From Toxorhynchites rutilus septentrionalis (lineage: Eukaryota > Arthropoda > Insecta > Diptera > Culicidae), in contig NC_073746.1 of the NCBI RefSeq assembly GCF_029784135.1, positions 151,562,556 through 151,626,555 on the forward strand: a stretch of 64,000 nt of DNA, given 5' to 3'. A program made the translations under genes and the position numbers. This document shows, piece after piece, positions 18,779-30,625 of this stretch. Each line of letters begins with the position of its first letter. The stretch's first letter is position 1. The notes under the pieces are model-generated. The model searched no databases and was not told the origin of the DNA. It saw only the letters and a program-made list of their open reading frames with translations.

Positions 18779-20401
18779 TATTATATAAAATTATATTTCG
18801 AATGAGTTTTAGGATCCGCTGCCTCTGTTTTTCTGCCACATCCGTGGATGGTCCGACGTTCTCTGAATCGTTTAAGAACATCATATGACGTGGATTTTGA
18901 ATAATAAAAAATTTAATAGGTCAACCAACTCACGAGTGAAAAAATTTATTGCAGAAATGCAAGATCAATTTACGACGTGCTAATTCCAGAGGCGCCATGG
19001 TGTAGACAAATGAAAAAAAAAACTTTGATTCTATACACTCTTCAATCAATTCAATGAAATTTGAAGAAAATATTTACTAACAAAATAAGTGGCAGCATTT
19101 GAACGTGTCCAGGTTTTTGTAGTAAGCATATCATCAGTCAAACAACCATGTAAGATGGTAAAAATTTATTCGTGAGACGCAGGAAGTCCGGCAGACTATC
19201 TCGTTCAAACCCTAATGACGATTTTCAATTTCCTCACTCTACCGAAGTTAATCTTCAGATGAAGACATTGACATTTCTTTTGTGGGTTATTTTAGTGGTC
19301 AATTACCGGTATTTCTTGACAAAATGTTAAATACAATGTACAGGATTGGGAAATCCACTAGTCACATATGCCAGGCATGGCTCCTTCAAATAACTACGCA
19401 TTCCGAATTATGCAGTCAGATGTTACGGGAGATTGATTTACTTCTTACGAAAGCATCGTAGTTTGGCTTGAGAATTGGAATGTCTCAAATGTCTTCATGG
19501 AAAGCGTAAAATGACTAAAAAAATGGTAAAGGTTGTAACTGCGAATGGGGTATATTCCGAATAACTTTTTTTTTTCAATAAATAAGTGTGCCGTTCAAAC
19601 AGAGAAGGACAGATTCATCTTTACACACCTGATCATATAAAATACAAGGTGCAACATAATCAGTTTGACCGTAATTTGTAAAACACAACGAACACGAACA
19701 TAATAAACACGAAAATCATCAATTGAATTCGTATCTATAAATAGTTATATAAATATACCATTAAATAGCACTGCAGTACATACTTGAAATTCATAGTTAT
19801 TTTGATGGGTTCCTTGAGTTCATGTGCAATGAGATTATTTCACCGTTCCATTTATCTCGCATAGTATCTGATGAGCGCCAGAAGGTTGGTAACCGCTCTA
19901 CTACCGAGTGTGTTTTGTTTTTGAAACTTGGTCAAGCGTAGAGTATTGTTAGATATTTGAACCATTTTATGTATTAGATACGACAGCGTTGATGACACAC
20001 TGTTCATTGTCGCCACCGGTTGTTAATTGATGCACTGTTTTTGATGGTTTAAAGATTGTTAATTAGATCATATTTCGTTTCATGATTTTCAACTTATTGG
20101 TTTTGTTTTTGAGGATAGACACTAAGTATACAAATTATGGTTCATTACTTGTTGATGGATGCTTCGAAAATCTCGGTGTTGAGTGGATGATATGCTTAGT
20201 ACTATTTTTCATTAGGTTCGTCTATTTCTCATTGACTGGGATACGTTGAGCCGCAACGAGCGATACAAACGGAAATCGAAAAGAATACTATTAACAACCA
20301 CTAACCGATTCGATTCCATACCACGCCATGTAACTTTATAGTTTTGAAATCATAAGTAGGAGATCCAAAAAACCGTTGGTTATTGAAACGTAGTGGCATT
20401 C
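18779..20401. other. Intergenic sequence, no gene recognised
   Basis: I see no coding, repeat or RNA signal that can be supported in this stretch; the short frames are not protein-like. Confidence 0.4.
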
Positions 20402-20427
20402 GTCAATTAGCTGACCTATCGACGCCC

Positions 20428-20600
20428 AGAGAGGGAGAGAACTGTGCGCGAGTCGTTATCAAGCACTGCAGGCTTGGTTTTTAGTTCCGAATGCTCACTG
20501 TATTCAGTATTTGTACGTATGAAAAAAAAAACTGATAATGGCACTCTAGAAAGACACGGTTCAGTTCGCAAAAGTGCGCGGTTTAAAGTGGACCTTTGCC
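20428..20600 (+). promoter_or_regulatory. Candidate Pol II core promoter with first non-coding exon
   Basis: An initiator TCAGTT has its A at 20563. Positions +28 to +32 (20590-20594) read GGACC, a match to the DPE consensus RGWYV at correct spacing. About 130 bases upstream lies a GAGA-type purine run (agagagggagagaa, 20430-20443), common in insect promoters. Downstream, a good splice donor 'gtaagtat' starts at 20749, which would give a 5' exon of about 186 bases without a long frame. Which gene it would serve is unknown; the desaturase-like gene 19 kb downstream is on the same strand. Alternatively it is the start of an unrecognised transposon. Confidence 0.35.
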
Positions 20601-21121
20601 GCGAAGCAGTGAAATTTGTTGAATTTGTGTGCAGTTGTGTGACACCCGTCGATTGTTCTGGGACTACCGGATACCCAAGAATTTGAAAGACCTGTGTAGG
20701 CCGCTCTCTCATCCAATCGAGGTACTATTTGATAGCGCTCTTTAACTAGTAAGTATACAATGATAAAGCGACTAAAATAAGACTGTGTGTATATTCTGAT
20801 AAGATTAATGCTGAAGATAATTTATGTTTATGTTACTTTTTTCTGCAAAATCACTCATAACAACAACGATTCATCTTCAGTTAGAGCGGATAATTCTCCG
20901 AAGATGAATTGTGTAGAGGATTTTTTTCTGCTGCAAACTACACCGAAGGGCCTAATTGCATCTTGCAAACAAGCAAAATAATCTGCTTTAGTGTCATGAA
21001 GTTCACGCGAATATATAATTACATTTTTTTAGCTGGTAGTTTACGTCATTAAGATCGTAACGCTACGATCGTAATATGATAACTTTTTAAAGTGCACTCA
21101 TTCTAATTATTTTCACTTATA

Positions 21122-22098
21122 AAGGGTGTGTCACATCAAATTGCATCACGGAAAAAACGCTGTAGAAATTCGCCCAGTAGACCGATCCTTTTGAAAATTT
21201 TAAACAGTAAAATAAAAACTATTAAACAACTTTTGGCATTTTCTTTTTATTCATACTTCGAGCCCAAGCCCGTATGCTCGCACCTTCCTCTTTACCCCGT
21301 CCATAAGGTTCTGTACAACGTCAGGTTGTAGTTGTTTTTAACAGAAATCCATTTTCTCTTGAAGTCCGCCTCCGATTTGACAACTTTTGGGTTCTTCCGG
21401 AGGGCCTGCTTCATAATCGCCCAATATTTCTCTATTGGGCGAAGCTCCGGCGCGTTGGGCGGGTTCATTTCCTTTGGCACGAAGGTGACCCCGTTGGCTT
21501 CGTACCACTCCAACACGTCCTTTGAATAGTGGCACGAAGCGAGATCCGGCCAGAAGATGGTCGGGCCCTCGTGCTGCTTCAATAGTGGTAGTAAGCGCTT
21601 CTGTAGGCACTCCTTAAGGTAAACCTGCCCGTTTACCGTGCCGGTCATCACGAAGGGGGCGCTCCGCTTTCCGCAAGAGCAGATCGCTTGCCACATCATG
21701 TACTTTTTGGCAAACTTGGATAGTTTCTGCTTGCGAATCTCCTCCGAAACGCTGAATTTGTCCTCTGCGGAGAAGAACAACAGGCCCGGCAGCTGACGAA
21801 AGTTCGCTTTGACGTAGGTTTCGTCGTCCATTACCAGGCAATGCGGCTTCGTCAGCATTTCGGTGTACAGCTTCCGGGCTCGCGTCTTCCCCACCATGTT
21901 TTACCTTTCGTCGCGGTTGGGAGCCTTCTGAACCTTGTATGTACGCAGGCCCTCCCGCTGCTTGGTCCGCTGGACAAATGAACTTGACAAATTCAGCTTA
22001 TTGGCGACATCCCGGACCGAACTTCTCGAATCACGTCTAAACTGCCTAACTACGCGCTTGTGTTTTTTCCGTGATGCAATTTGATGTGACAGACCCTT
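21122..22098 (-). mobile_element. DD37E Tc1/mariner-type transposon, copy A (internally deleted)
   Basis: 977 bp, bounded by inverted repeats starting 'aagggtgtgtcacatcaaat' (left) and its inverse (right, one base changed), and flanked by TA on both sides (21120-21121 and 22099-22100). Compared with copies B and C (about 1297 bp) it lacks some 320 bp just inside the right end, covering the transposase start and first helix-turn-helix. It shares the family TIR of about 49 bp, though the right one is cut off by the deletion at 'ggaaaaaaca'. Confidence 0.88.
21292..22090 (-). pseudogene. DD37E transposase, copy A, truncated and broken
   Basis: The minus-strand reading begins with the second DNA-binding helix region (KHKRVVRQFRRDSRSSVRD...), runs to 'APNRDER' and meets an in-frame TAA where copies B and C have CAA (Q). 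It then continues open for 201 residues: MVGKTRARKLYTE, first catalytic D in 'CLVMDDETYVK', second D in 'FWPDLASCHYSKD', E in 'LRPIEKYW'. The spacing between the second D and the E of RPIE is 37 residues. The last residues are altered by a change near 21345 that shifts the frame after 'KRKWISV'. No active protein is expected. Confidence 0.85.
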
Positions 22099-22100
22099 TA

Positions 22101-24813
22101 CGTGCAAAATCAAAATACAAATGTTTGACTTATTTGCTAAATACGATGGTCACCCATACACACACTTGTGAAAGAATTGCATTTGGGGAAGAATTGTACA
22201 CTGCCTACTATAAACAAATCGGTGGCTGATGGTGGCTTATGTTTTACAGTTACAATTTCGGGTATTTTTTTTTAATATATGGACTGACCAATATGGACAA
22301 GAAAATGCAGGAAATTCCTAGAAATCCTTTAATGTCGTCTTTTTATACCCCATCAAAAAAAAAGGTATTAATTCCTTATTCCTATTCCGAACAACACAGA
22401 GATCAAGGATATTAGAAATATGCAAACTTCATATTCCAGCACGTTTATCATCTGGTAACTATCTAAAAGGTCGTTGTCCATTCTTGTATCCGAGACACGA
22501 CCGCTTAGGACGTAGAACTACGCAATCTTTTTATTTTTGGAAATTTTTTGGTTTATCATTTCGGAATTATTTGCGAATACGTCGAAATTTCATAAAAAAC
22601 TCTTTAGTAAAAAGTTTCGGGGATCCTGAAAAGGTTTAGTGGCTTACGTGGTTTTGTAGAATCATTTCGCGAAGCAACGATTATTTCCTGCCTTTGCGAG
22701 AACAATACACGAATTGGACATATGTCCCAATTTGTTTCTTTATATTAATGGACGCATTGCACTGAGTATTTAACGAGAGGCATCTTCCGTGCCTCGCCAT
22801 TTAACAAGCATCAAACATGCGTCTAACAGATGCACACAGTTGCAGCGATAAAAATGAAACATCGCGAGATTGACGGTTTATGAAAAATCGTTTCTCGACT
22901 CTCGGTCAAAATCATCAACAAAGCTAGGAGCTTGTTGCATCAGAACAGAGCAGATGCGCACGAGAGCTAGTATGCATGTGCATCGTTCCATCGAAACGCA
23001 ACGATGCATTCCTGAACGCATCACAAAATTTTACGAACGAGGAGAGAAGGAACCGAACCCAGGCTCGTTTGCTAAAGCTCGGTCTCATCGCTTGCACATG
23101 AAGGGGTTGTGAGGAGGAGAAAATAAATACTCGTCTCTCGAAATTTAGGCGCGCGCGCATAGGAAGACTGTACACCTCCCAATATTTTACGGAAGAAAAG
23201 AGAAAGAGTCAATCCCAAGCCCGTGTGCTAAAGCCCTAGCACATCGCTTGCACATGGAAAGATTGTGAGGAAGAGAAAATCGATACTCGTCTCTCGAAAA
23301 TAAAGCGCGCGCACAGGAAGTCTGGTTTCGCGCAACGAAAACAAGCAACACACACAAAGCCAAACACTGATGGCTAGAAGCGACCTATCATCATTTACAC
23401 TCTTTTTTCGCCTGCTTTTCCATGGCTCAAATGGTTTTGTTAATTGCAATGCCAGATGCACTTCAAGTGAAATATTCGCTACCGTTCACAGTTCGAGGGG
23501 AAACATAAAACACAAAACGAGCAGAATAAGCGACCTTTGTTGTTTCGGGCACATAAAGATTCTGGGAATTTTCCTCAGAGGAGATGCAATACTTATACGC
23601 TGGCGACAGCTTACCTACTATGCAAGGGTGAAGTTTACTTACTGCAGTAGTTGCCCGTTATTGACAGCTCTGTTCGGGAAAGCACACAAATGGACAGAAC
23701 AAATGTATGGGGAAATGGGAACGCTTTCAATTTTCATTAATTTAAACCATATACAGACTATGAGATTGTAATGTATAGCATATTAAAAATAGAATCTTAG
23801 AAAATATCCGATTCGATTGGTATGCAAATCGTTAAAATCCGTTCGCAGCAAAAATAGTTATTAACGTTAACTTTATTTCATAAAAACGTGACCAGTTTTC
23901 TGATTTGGCACCCTTAATGTAAGACGTAGTCCTACGTCAAAAGATGTGGGGGTTTCACGCCTTCACAATAAAAAGTCAGATGAATGAATAAATAAATAAA
24001 TAAATAAAATAAATACCTAAAGCGTCAAATAGGGGTTTTTGAAAAGTCGAAAAACTGTCAAAATGGCGATAATTTCTGTTAAGAAAGAGTTATTTCTCGT
24101 GAAAAATCGCTGTTTAGAAGCTCATAAAAAATTGAAAAAAATAAGATATCAAAAAGCGGTTTGTAACGCTTTAGACAATTCATTTTGACATGCTGATGGA
24201 AAATTCCAGCCGAATTTATCGAGTAAATCCTGAGATATCGATACCACCAGCTGAAAAAGCATGGTTTCAAGAAAAACGCGTTTAAAAATTCGTACAGCAA
24301 TACTATATCCATTGAGGTGGCTTCATAGTTTTGGCTGTAATTTTCCAACGAAATCAAATATCGGAAAATGCTTTTAAGACAACTTTTCTGAGGGCATAAG
24401 CTACCCAAAAATGCAAAAAAAAATCGGAATTTTTCGATTTTCCAGACTGGGGTCCCCCCTTAAAGGTGAGAATTTCGACTCTTTGGGTAGCATCAAATAC
24501 ATCATTTTTTCGATGGAAAACCAAACTCGTTCTGGGAGAATGGAATATTTGAGCTGTGTGAAAGATGGCGAAATAAAAGCTCGTTTCGAGCCGTGTCCTT
24601 TTCGCCCAACACTAAAAACAGCAACCTGAATCGTTTGAACTATGAAGTGCAAATTTTTCACGTGAAAACAAGGACTATAGCATGTCAATGAAACGTCCAC
24701 GAGTCTTCCAATCTCTTCTTGGACAAGCATCTAGGCTGATTAATCGAGGATATGTTCGAGTCTGAGTGTTCTGGCTCGTTTCTTTTCAATTGGCATTTGA
24801 AACAGTGTGTTTT
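22101..24813. other. Non-coding stretch with tandem duplicates
   Basis: No gene recognised. Apart from the repeat at 23042-23330 it holds an AAAT microsatellite at about 23990-24012 and another 'tagtcctacgtc' motif near 23938. The frames at 24079-24730 look low-complexity and show no family resemblance. Confidence 0.35.
23042..23330 (+). repeat. Two diverged ~155-bp tandem units
   Basis: The block from 'gagaaggaaccgaaccc' (23042) through 'catcgcttgcacatg', 'gaggagaaaat', 'actcgtctctcgaaa', 'gcgcgcgc' and 'aggaag' repeats in the same order from about 23198 to 23330. The two differ by scattered changes and short indels, so the duplication is not recent. Confidence 0.65.
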
Positions 24814-24817
24814 AACC

Positions 24818-25042
24818 CTTTGAGTGCGGAGCAAATTTTGTGAGTTTGGGTATATTTTCATCTAGCATCCAATGATCGTAGATAACTGATTAGGTCACAC
24901 AAATTTAGTTTGCTGGACAAAGCGCATGAAGTCCTCTTTCACAAATGTTCCCGAAAGACGAAACCCTACGTTAAAAGATGCCAATTCAAAAATGCTAACA
25001 TAATATAAGACAAGCACTATCGCGCTCCCTCGTGTTCAAGGG
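24818..25042. mobile_element. piggyBac-type MITE flanked by TTAA (225 bp)
   Basis: Inverted ends CCCTTTGAGTGCGGAGC (left) and, inverted, CCCTTGAACACGAGGGAGC (right) lie directly inside TTAA at 24814-24817 and 25043-25046. TTAA duplication with ends starting CCC is the piggyBac hallmark. It is non-coding, so it would rely on a transposase from elsewhere. Confidence 0.75.
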
Positions 25043-25046
25043 TTAA

Positions 25047-26699
25047 TTAGTATCGTACCTGATCCACCAAAGGTCGGTTCTTCCTTGTTCGTGAAGGAAT
25101 TCCTTGAAAATATCAATTTGCATAGCACTTAAAGCTTGTCGAGAAAAAAAATCGCACTCATAATTGGCAACTGATACGCATGTTGGCCTTGTTGTAAAAA
25201 AAACTTGTTATGTGAACTACAATTCATTCTGTGCTGGCATCATATATCTGGGATTACAGTTGAAGTTTTCTACAACAACAGATTATCAATTGACTCGGTA
25301 CAACGTTAAATCATCTTGTAAATTTCGAGTGTGTGAAAAAGTTATTCGCATCGTCTGATGATTTATTGATTGAGATTAGGGGAATATTCACCATGGGAGG
25401 CAAAAATAGTGAAGATAGTTATCAAATCGATGCTGATTATTTGGATCGCGTGCAAATTTCTGAATTCCGAGTAAAATTATTCTTTGTCGAACCCGGTGCT
25501 ACCTAGATGGGAGCTTTAAGCGTTGATGATTGTTTCGTTAATTTACCACCAACCAGTCACCAGTATAATCACCACATTTGGATCGGACTCCAAGAAAGTT
25601 GAGAAACTTACAATTTATTGTCCCCATTTTACCAACATAAGTTCATTTCTTGTTTCTAGTTCAATTGGCCTGTCTCGAACCTCGTTGTGAAATTATTTGA
25701 AGTCCTCGTTTTTGACTAAGACGAAACACCAATCGCTTCTAACATGAATAGCATAAGCTGTCGGGGCGTTTCTCCTAACACGACCTACCCCGGTACAGAT
25801 TTAGTGCCCTGATTTACTGAATAAAATCTCGTCCTTCGTATTTCGTTCGTTCACCTCGTGCCCGCTTGTTTTGTTTGGTTATTAATAAAATTGCACGTTT
25901 TCCAATTCCCATTTGTCAGACCATATTCCAAAGATCCGGTTCTACCTTGTCCATAAAAATTAGAAAGGGTCCATCGGAAATATTTGCATAATCCCAGATT
26001 GGCAGACTTAATCGAGAAAAAAAATAGCACTCATAATTGGCATTGTTTCAAGATCTGGAGTGAGCCGAATTGAAAAAATCTCCTATGCAAGCCGAGCTTG
26101 CTCTCTGTAGAACAACAAGTTTGTGTTCACTTCAATTCCATTCATAATGTGTTATAAACAACTATTTATAATATTTGCCTTTAATTCGCGTTGCCAATCT
26201 TGATTGTCATCATTATAGTTGCATTTTTTGATAAGGACGGTCTGTAGATTGCCTGTGCACAACGTGATATCCGCTTGTTGCTTCTAATTGTCGTGTGTAA
26301 ATTTGATGTGAAATCGATTCGTTATTGAGTTTTAAACAATAATTGTTTATGTTTTTTCCGTCTGATTATTTAGCTCATCCCTTGGAGTGATTGATTGATT
26401 TACGTCATTGAAAAGAACGTACTCTATATATCAGCACTTTCTATTGCTTTAACTGGTAAATTAGACAAAAATAGTGACAATAGAGATAATTTTAATTGTG
26501 GCTGTGTGAAGCTGTTGGAGGTATTTATGAATTTTAACTCTATTTAAAAGTGAAAATGAGCGTATTTAATCCTAATTGAGCGATTAATCACTACTTCCGT
26601 TATTTCCATTATCATACTTTTTCTATTCATCTCCACACTAATTGTCACTTAAAGTATCTTTTATTCTGTGTCTCAATTTTTGTATTTAAACTTTATTTG
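25047..26699. other. Non-coding stretch with diverged duplicates of upstream-gene sequence
   Basis: No gene recognised. Segments near 25060-25165 and 25930-26045 are diverged duplicates (both end in 'cactcataattggca' after a run of A's). Segment 26176-26340 is clearly related to 39289-39440, the region just upstream of the desaturase-like gene (see findings). Confidence 0.45.
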
Positions 26700-29328
26700 A
26701 AAAAGGTAGTAGACATAGGTGACATTAAAAAAAAGGGTTTAAGATTTTTGAAGCAGAAAAAGTTGTCAAAACTATCGATATTGCAGCCGATTTGGAATTG
26801 TGGGCTGATAAGGGAGATCCTCCATCACTTTGGTGGGACAAGGAGTGTTCAAAGGTCTACCTTGAAAAATCATTCGCTTTCAAAATATTCAGGAAAACTG
26901 GATTAGTGGAATGGTTTCGAAAGTACCAAGCTCTAGAAGCCAAACTAAAAGGTCTGATTAAAGCAAAAAAGCGTGGATATTGGCGGAAGTTCGTCAATGG
27001 TTTGTCAAGGGAGACAGCTATGAGCACTCTTTGGAATACGGCTAGGAGAATGCGTGGCTGGAACCATACAAATGAAGGTGAGGAATACTCTGACAGTTGG
27101 ATTTTCAAATTTGCAAGAAAGGTTTGTCCCGATTCCGTTCCTGCACAAAACGTCGTACGCGACATTCCGCTCCAAGGCGATTATGAGAATTTTTCGATGG
27201 TAGAATTCTCAATTGCACTTCTCTCATGTAACAATTCAGCTCCGGGGTCGGACAAGATTAAATTCAACTTATTGAGGAATCTTCCCGACTTGGCAAAACA
27301 GCGTTTGCTGAACTTGTTCAACAAGTTTCTGGAGCTGAATATAGTCCCGCATGACTGGAGACAAGTGAGAGTGATAGCCATACGAAAACCCAACAAGCCG
27401 GCTTGAGATCCCAATTCGTATAGGCCGATTGCAATGTTATCCTGTATTCGTAAATTGTTAGAGAAAATGATTCTACTTCGTTTGGACAAGTGGGTTGAAA
27501 CGAACAATTTGCTGTCAAATACGCAGTTTGGCATCCGCCGAGGTAAAGGGACGAACGATTGTCTCGCGCTGCTATCTTCTGAAATCCAAATCGCATTTGC
27601 TCGCAAAGAACAAATGGCTTCCGTTTTTCGCGATATCAAAGGGGCATTTGATTCCGTTTCCATGGAAATTCTCTCAGAGAAACTTCATAATCGTGGGCTT
27701 TCGCCAATTCTGAATAATTTCCTGTACAATTTACTCTCAGAAAAGCACATGTTTTTCAATCAAATCTTCTCGATACAGTTTTATGGGCCTACCACAAGGC
27801 TCCTGCTTAAGCCCCCTCTTGTATAGTTTTTACGTCAATGATATGGATGATTGTCTAACTAGAAACTGCACGCTGAGACAACTTGCAGACGATGGAGTTA
27901 TTTCCATCACGGGTACTAATCCCGCCGTTCTGCAAAAATCCTTGCAAGATACCCTGAACAACCTGTTCACGTGGGCTCTCAAGCTGGGTATCGAATTCTC
28001 TACGGAGAAAACCGAAATGGTCGTTTTTTCTAGGAAGCACGAACCCGCCCAATTCCAGCTTCACCTATCCGGCAAAGCGATCAGGCACTCGATGTTTTTC
28101 AAATACCTTGGAGTATATTTTGACTCTAAATGTACCTGGGGAATACACATTGCGTATTTGAAACAGAAATGCCAGCAAAGAATCAATTTTCTCCAAACAA
28201 AAACCGGAGCATGGTGGGGAGCCCATCCAGGAGACCTCATTCAGTTGTACAAAACAATGATATTATCAGTGTTAGAATATGGCAGTTTTTGCTTCTGATC
28301 AGCTGCCAGGATTCATATTCTCAAGCTGGAGAGAATACAATATCGTTGCTTGCGTATAGCATTGGGGTGTTTGCATTCGACACATACGATGAGTCTCGAA
28401 GTCTTGGCAGGAGTACCCCCGCTTACTCTTCGGTTCACAGAATTATCCTACAGATTTTTCATCCGTTGCAAGATCATGAATCCATTGGTGATTGATAACT
28501 TCGAAAATCTACTCCAACTGACTCGTCAGTCAAGTTTTATGTCTTTATACCATGAGTACCTTACCCATGAAGTGCACCCTTCACCGGGTATCTCCAACCA
28601 AGTTTGCTTCCCATACTTTTGCAATGCCTCTGTCAATTTTGATCTGTCCATGCGACAAAAGATCCATGGAATCCCAGATCATCTACGCTTCGATTATATT
28701 CCGGAGATATTTTCGGCAGAATCTGGGAAAGTTAGATCTGATAAAATATTCTTTACTGACGGTTCATGCATAAACGGGTCCACTGGCTTCGGCATCTTCA
28801 ATGAAAATTCCAGTGCCTCTTTCAAACTCAAAGATCCTTGTTCCGTGTATGTCGCTGAACTGGGTGCGATATACTACGCTTTAGGAATCATTGAAACATT
28901 GCCCATCGACCATTATTTTATTTTTTCAGACAGTCTCAGCTCAATAGAGGCAATCCGCTCAATGAAAGTTGATAAACGCTCATCTTATTTCCTAACAAGA
29001 ATAAGACATCTATTGAGTGTTTTGGTCGAAAAATTATTCAAGATTACCTTAGCATGGGTTCCCTCTCATTGCTCGATTCCGGGGAATGAGAAAGCGGACT
29101 CGCTAGCTAAGGTGGGCGCTTCAGAAGGCACACTTTTTGAAAGGCAAATTGCTTATAATGAATTTTTTCACATTCCTCGTCAGGACACACTCGTTAGTTG
29201 GCAGCGCATGTGGAGTGAAGATGAGTTCGGTCGTTGGTTACACATGATTATCCCTAAGGTTTCGACGAAAGCTTGGTTTAAGGGATTGAATGTAGGTCGT
29301 GATTTCATTCGCGTGATATCTCGGCTTA

Positions 29329-30625
29329 AAGGGTGTTTCACATCAAATTGCATCACGGAAAAAACGCTGTAGAAATTTAATTTTTAGGAATTATATCTTC
29401 AGCTTTCGCTTATAATCAGATAAGAGTGTATGGATCACGTTGGCCATGCTTCACTGTCAATTTTTCGTAAATTTGGAAAAATGTCGTCGAACGAAAAAGA
29501 GCGTCGTGAATTAATCCTGTGCACTCATTTCGAGAATCCGGAGTTGTCACATCGGAACATCGGTAAGATGCTGGGAATCGTCCAATCAACGGTCAGCAGA
29601 GTACTAAAACGATACTTCGAGAACCTAACCATCGACCGGAAGGTGAAGAACGGCAAAATGGATGCTCCGTCAGTGAAAAAGATCACAAGCGCGTAGTTAA
29701 GCAGTTTAGACGTGATCCGAGAAGTTCGGTCCGGGATGTCGCCAATAAGCTGAATTTGTCAAGTTCATTCGTCCAGCGGACCAAGCAGCAGGAGGGCCTG
29801 CGTACATACAAGGTTCAGAAGGCTCCTAACCGCGACGAAAGGCAAAACATGGTGGGGAAGACGCGAGCCCGGAAGCTGTACACCGAAATGCTGACGAAGT
29901 CGAATTGCCTGGTAATGGACGACGAAACCTACGTCAAAGCGGACTTTCGTCAGCTGCCGGGCCTGTTGTTCTTCTCCGCTGAGGACAAATTCAGCGTTCC
30001 GGAGGAGATTCGCAAGCAGAAACTATCCAAGTTTGCCAAAAAGTACATGGTGTGACAAGCGATCTGCTCTTGCGGAAAGCGGATCGACCCCTTCGTGATG
30101 ACCGGCACGGTAAACGGGCAGGTTTACCTTAAGGAGTGCCTACAGAAGCGCTTACTACCACTATTGAAGCAGCACGAGGGCCCGACCATCTTCTGGCCGG
30201 ATCTCGCTTGGTGCCACTATTCAAAGGACGTGTTGGAGTGGTACGAAGCCAACGGGGTCACCTTCGTGCCAAAGGAAATGAACCCGCCCAACGCGCCGGA
30301 GCTTCGCCCAATAGAGAAATATTGGGCGATTATGAAGCAGGCCCTCCGGAAGAACCCAAAAGTTGTCAAATCGGAGGCGGACTTCAAGAGAAAATGGATT
30401 TCTGTTCAAAAAAAAAAACTACAACCTGACGTTGTACAGAACCTTATGGACGGGGTAAAGAGGAAGGTGTGAGCATACGGGCTTGGGCTCGAAGTATGAA
30501 TAAAAAGAAAATGCCAAAAGTTGTTTAATAGTTTTTATTTTACTGTCTAAAATTATCAAAAGGATCGGTCTACTGGAATTTCTACAGCGTTTTTTCCGTG
30601 ATGCAATTTGATGTGACACACCCTT
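29329..30625 (+). mobile_element. DD37E Tc1/mariner-type transposon, copy B (1297 bp)
   Basis: Perfect-type inverted ends of about 49 bp starting 'aagggtgt(t/g)tcacatcaaa', with TA on each side (29327-29328 and 30626-30627). Inserted inside the I-like ORF2. The empty-site equivalent in the second I-like copy (cggcttatatcaaatcac, 47691-47708) proves the insertion point. Confidence 0.9.
29478..30472 (+). pseudogene. DD37E transposase, copy B, frameshifted with stop
   Basis: Starts at the conserved MSSNEKERRELIL (29481); an in-frame ATG also exists at 29430. It has HTH regions, then a one-base deletion in an A-run near 29657 (AAAA where copy C has AAAAA) that ends the frame at 29696. It resumes in frame with the second HTH, 'SSFVQRTKQQEG' and 'CLVMDDETYVKADF', and meets TGA at about 30053 where the other copies have TGG (W). 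Then follow 'FWPDLAWCHYSKD' and 'LRPIEKYWAIMKQ' with 37 residues between D and E. An A-run expansion near 30410 alters the tail only slightly. Three lesions make it inactive. Confidence 0.87.

Noticed and set aside
20416..20712. Frames of 80 and 98 residues on opposite strands over the promoter candidate
   Set aside because: They overlap each other, have no family resemblance, and the + strand one ends before the donor.
21338..21841. Minus-strand frames of 75-90 residues rich in Arg/Gly
   Set aside because: Alternate frames of the DD37E transposase; the same shadows recur in copies B and C.
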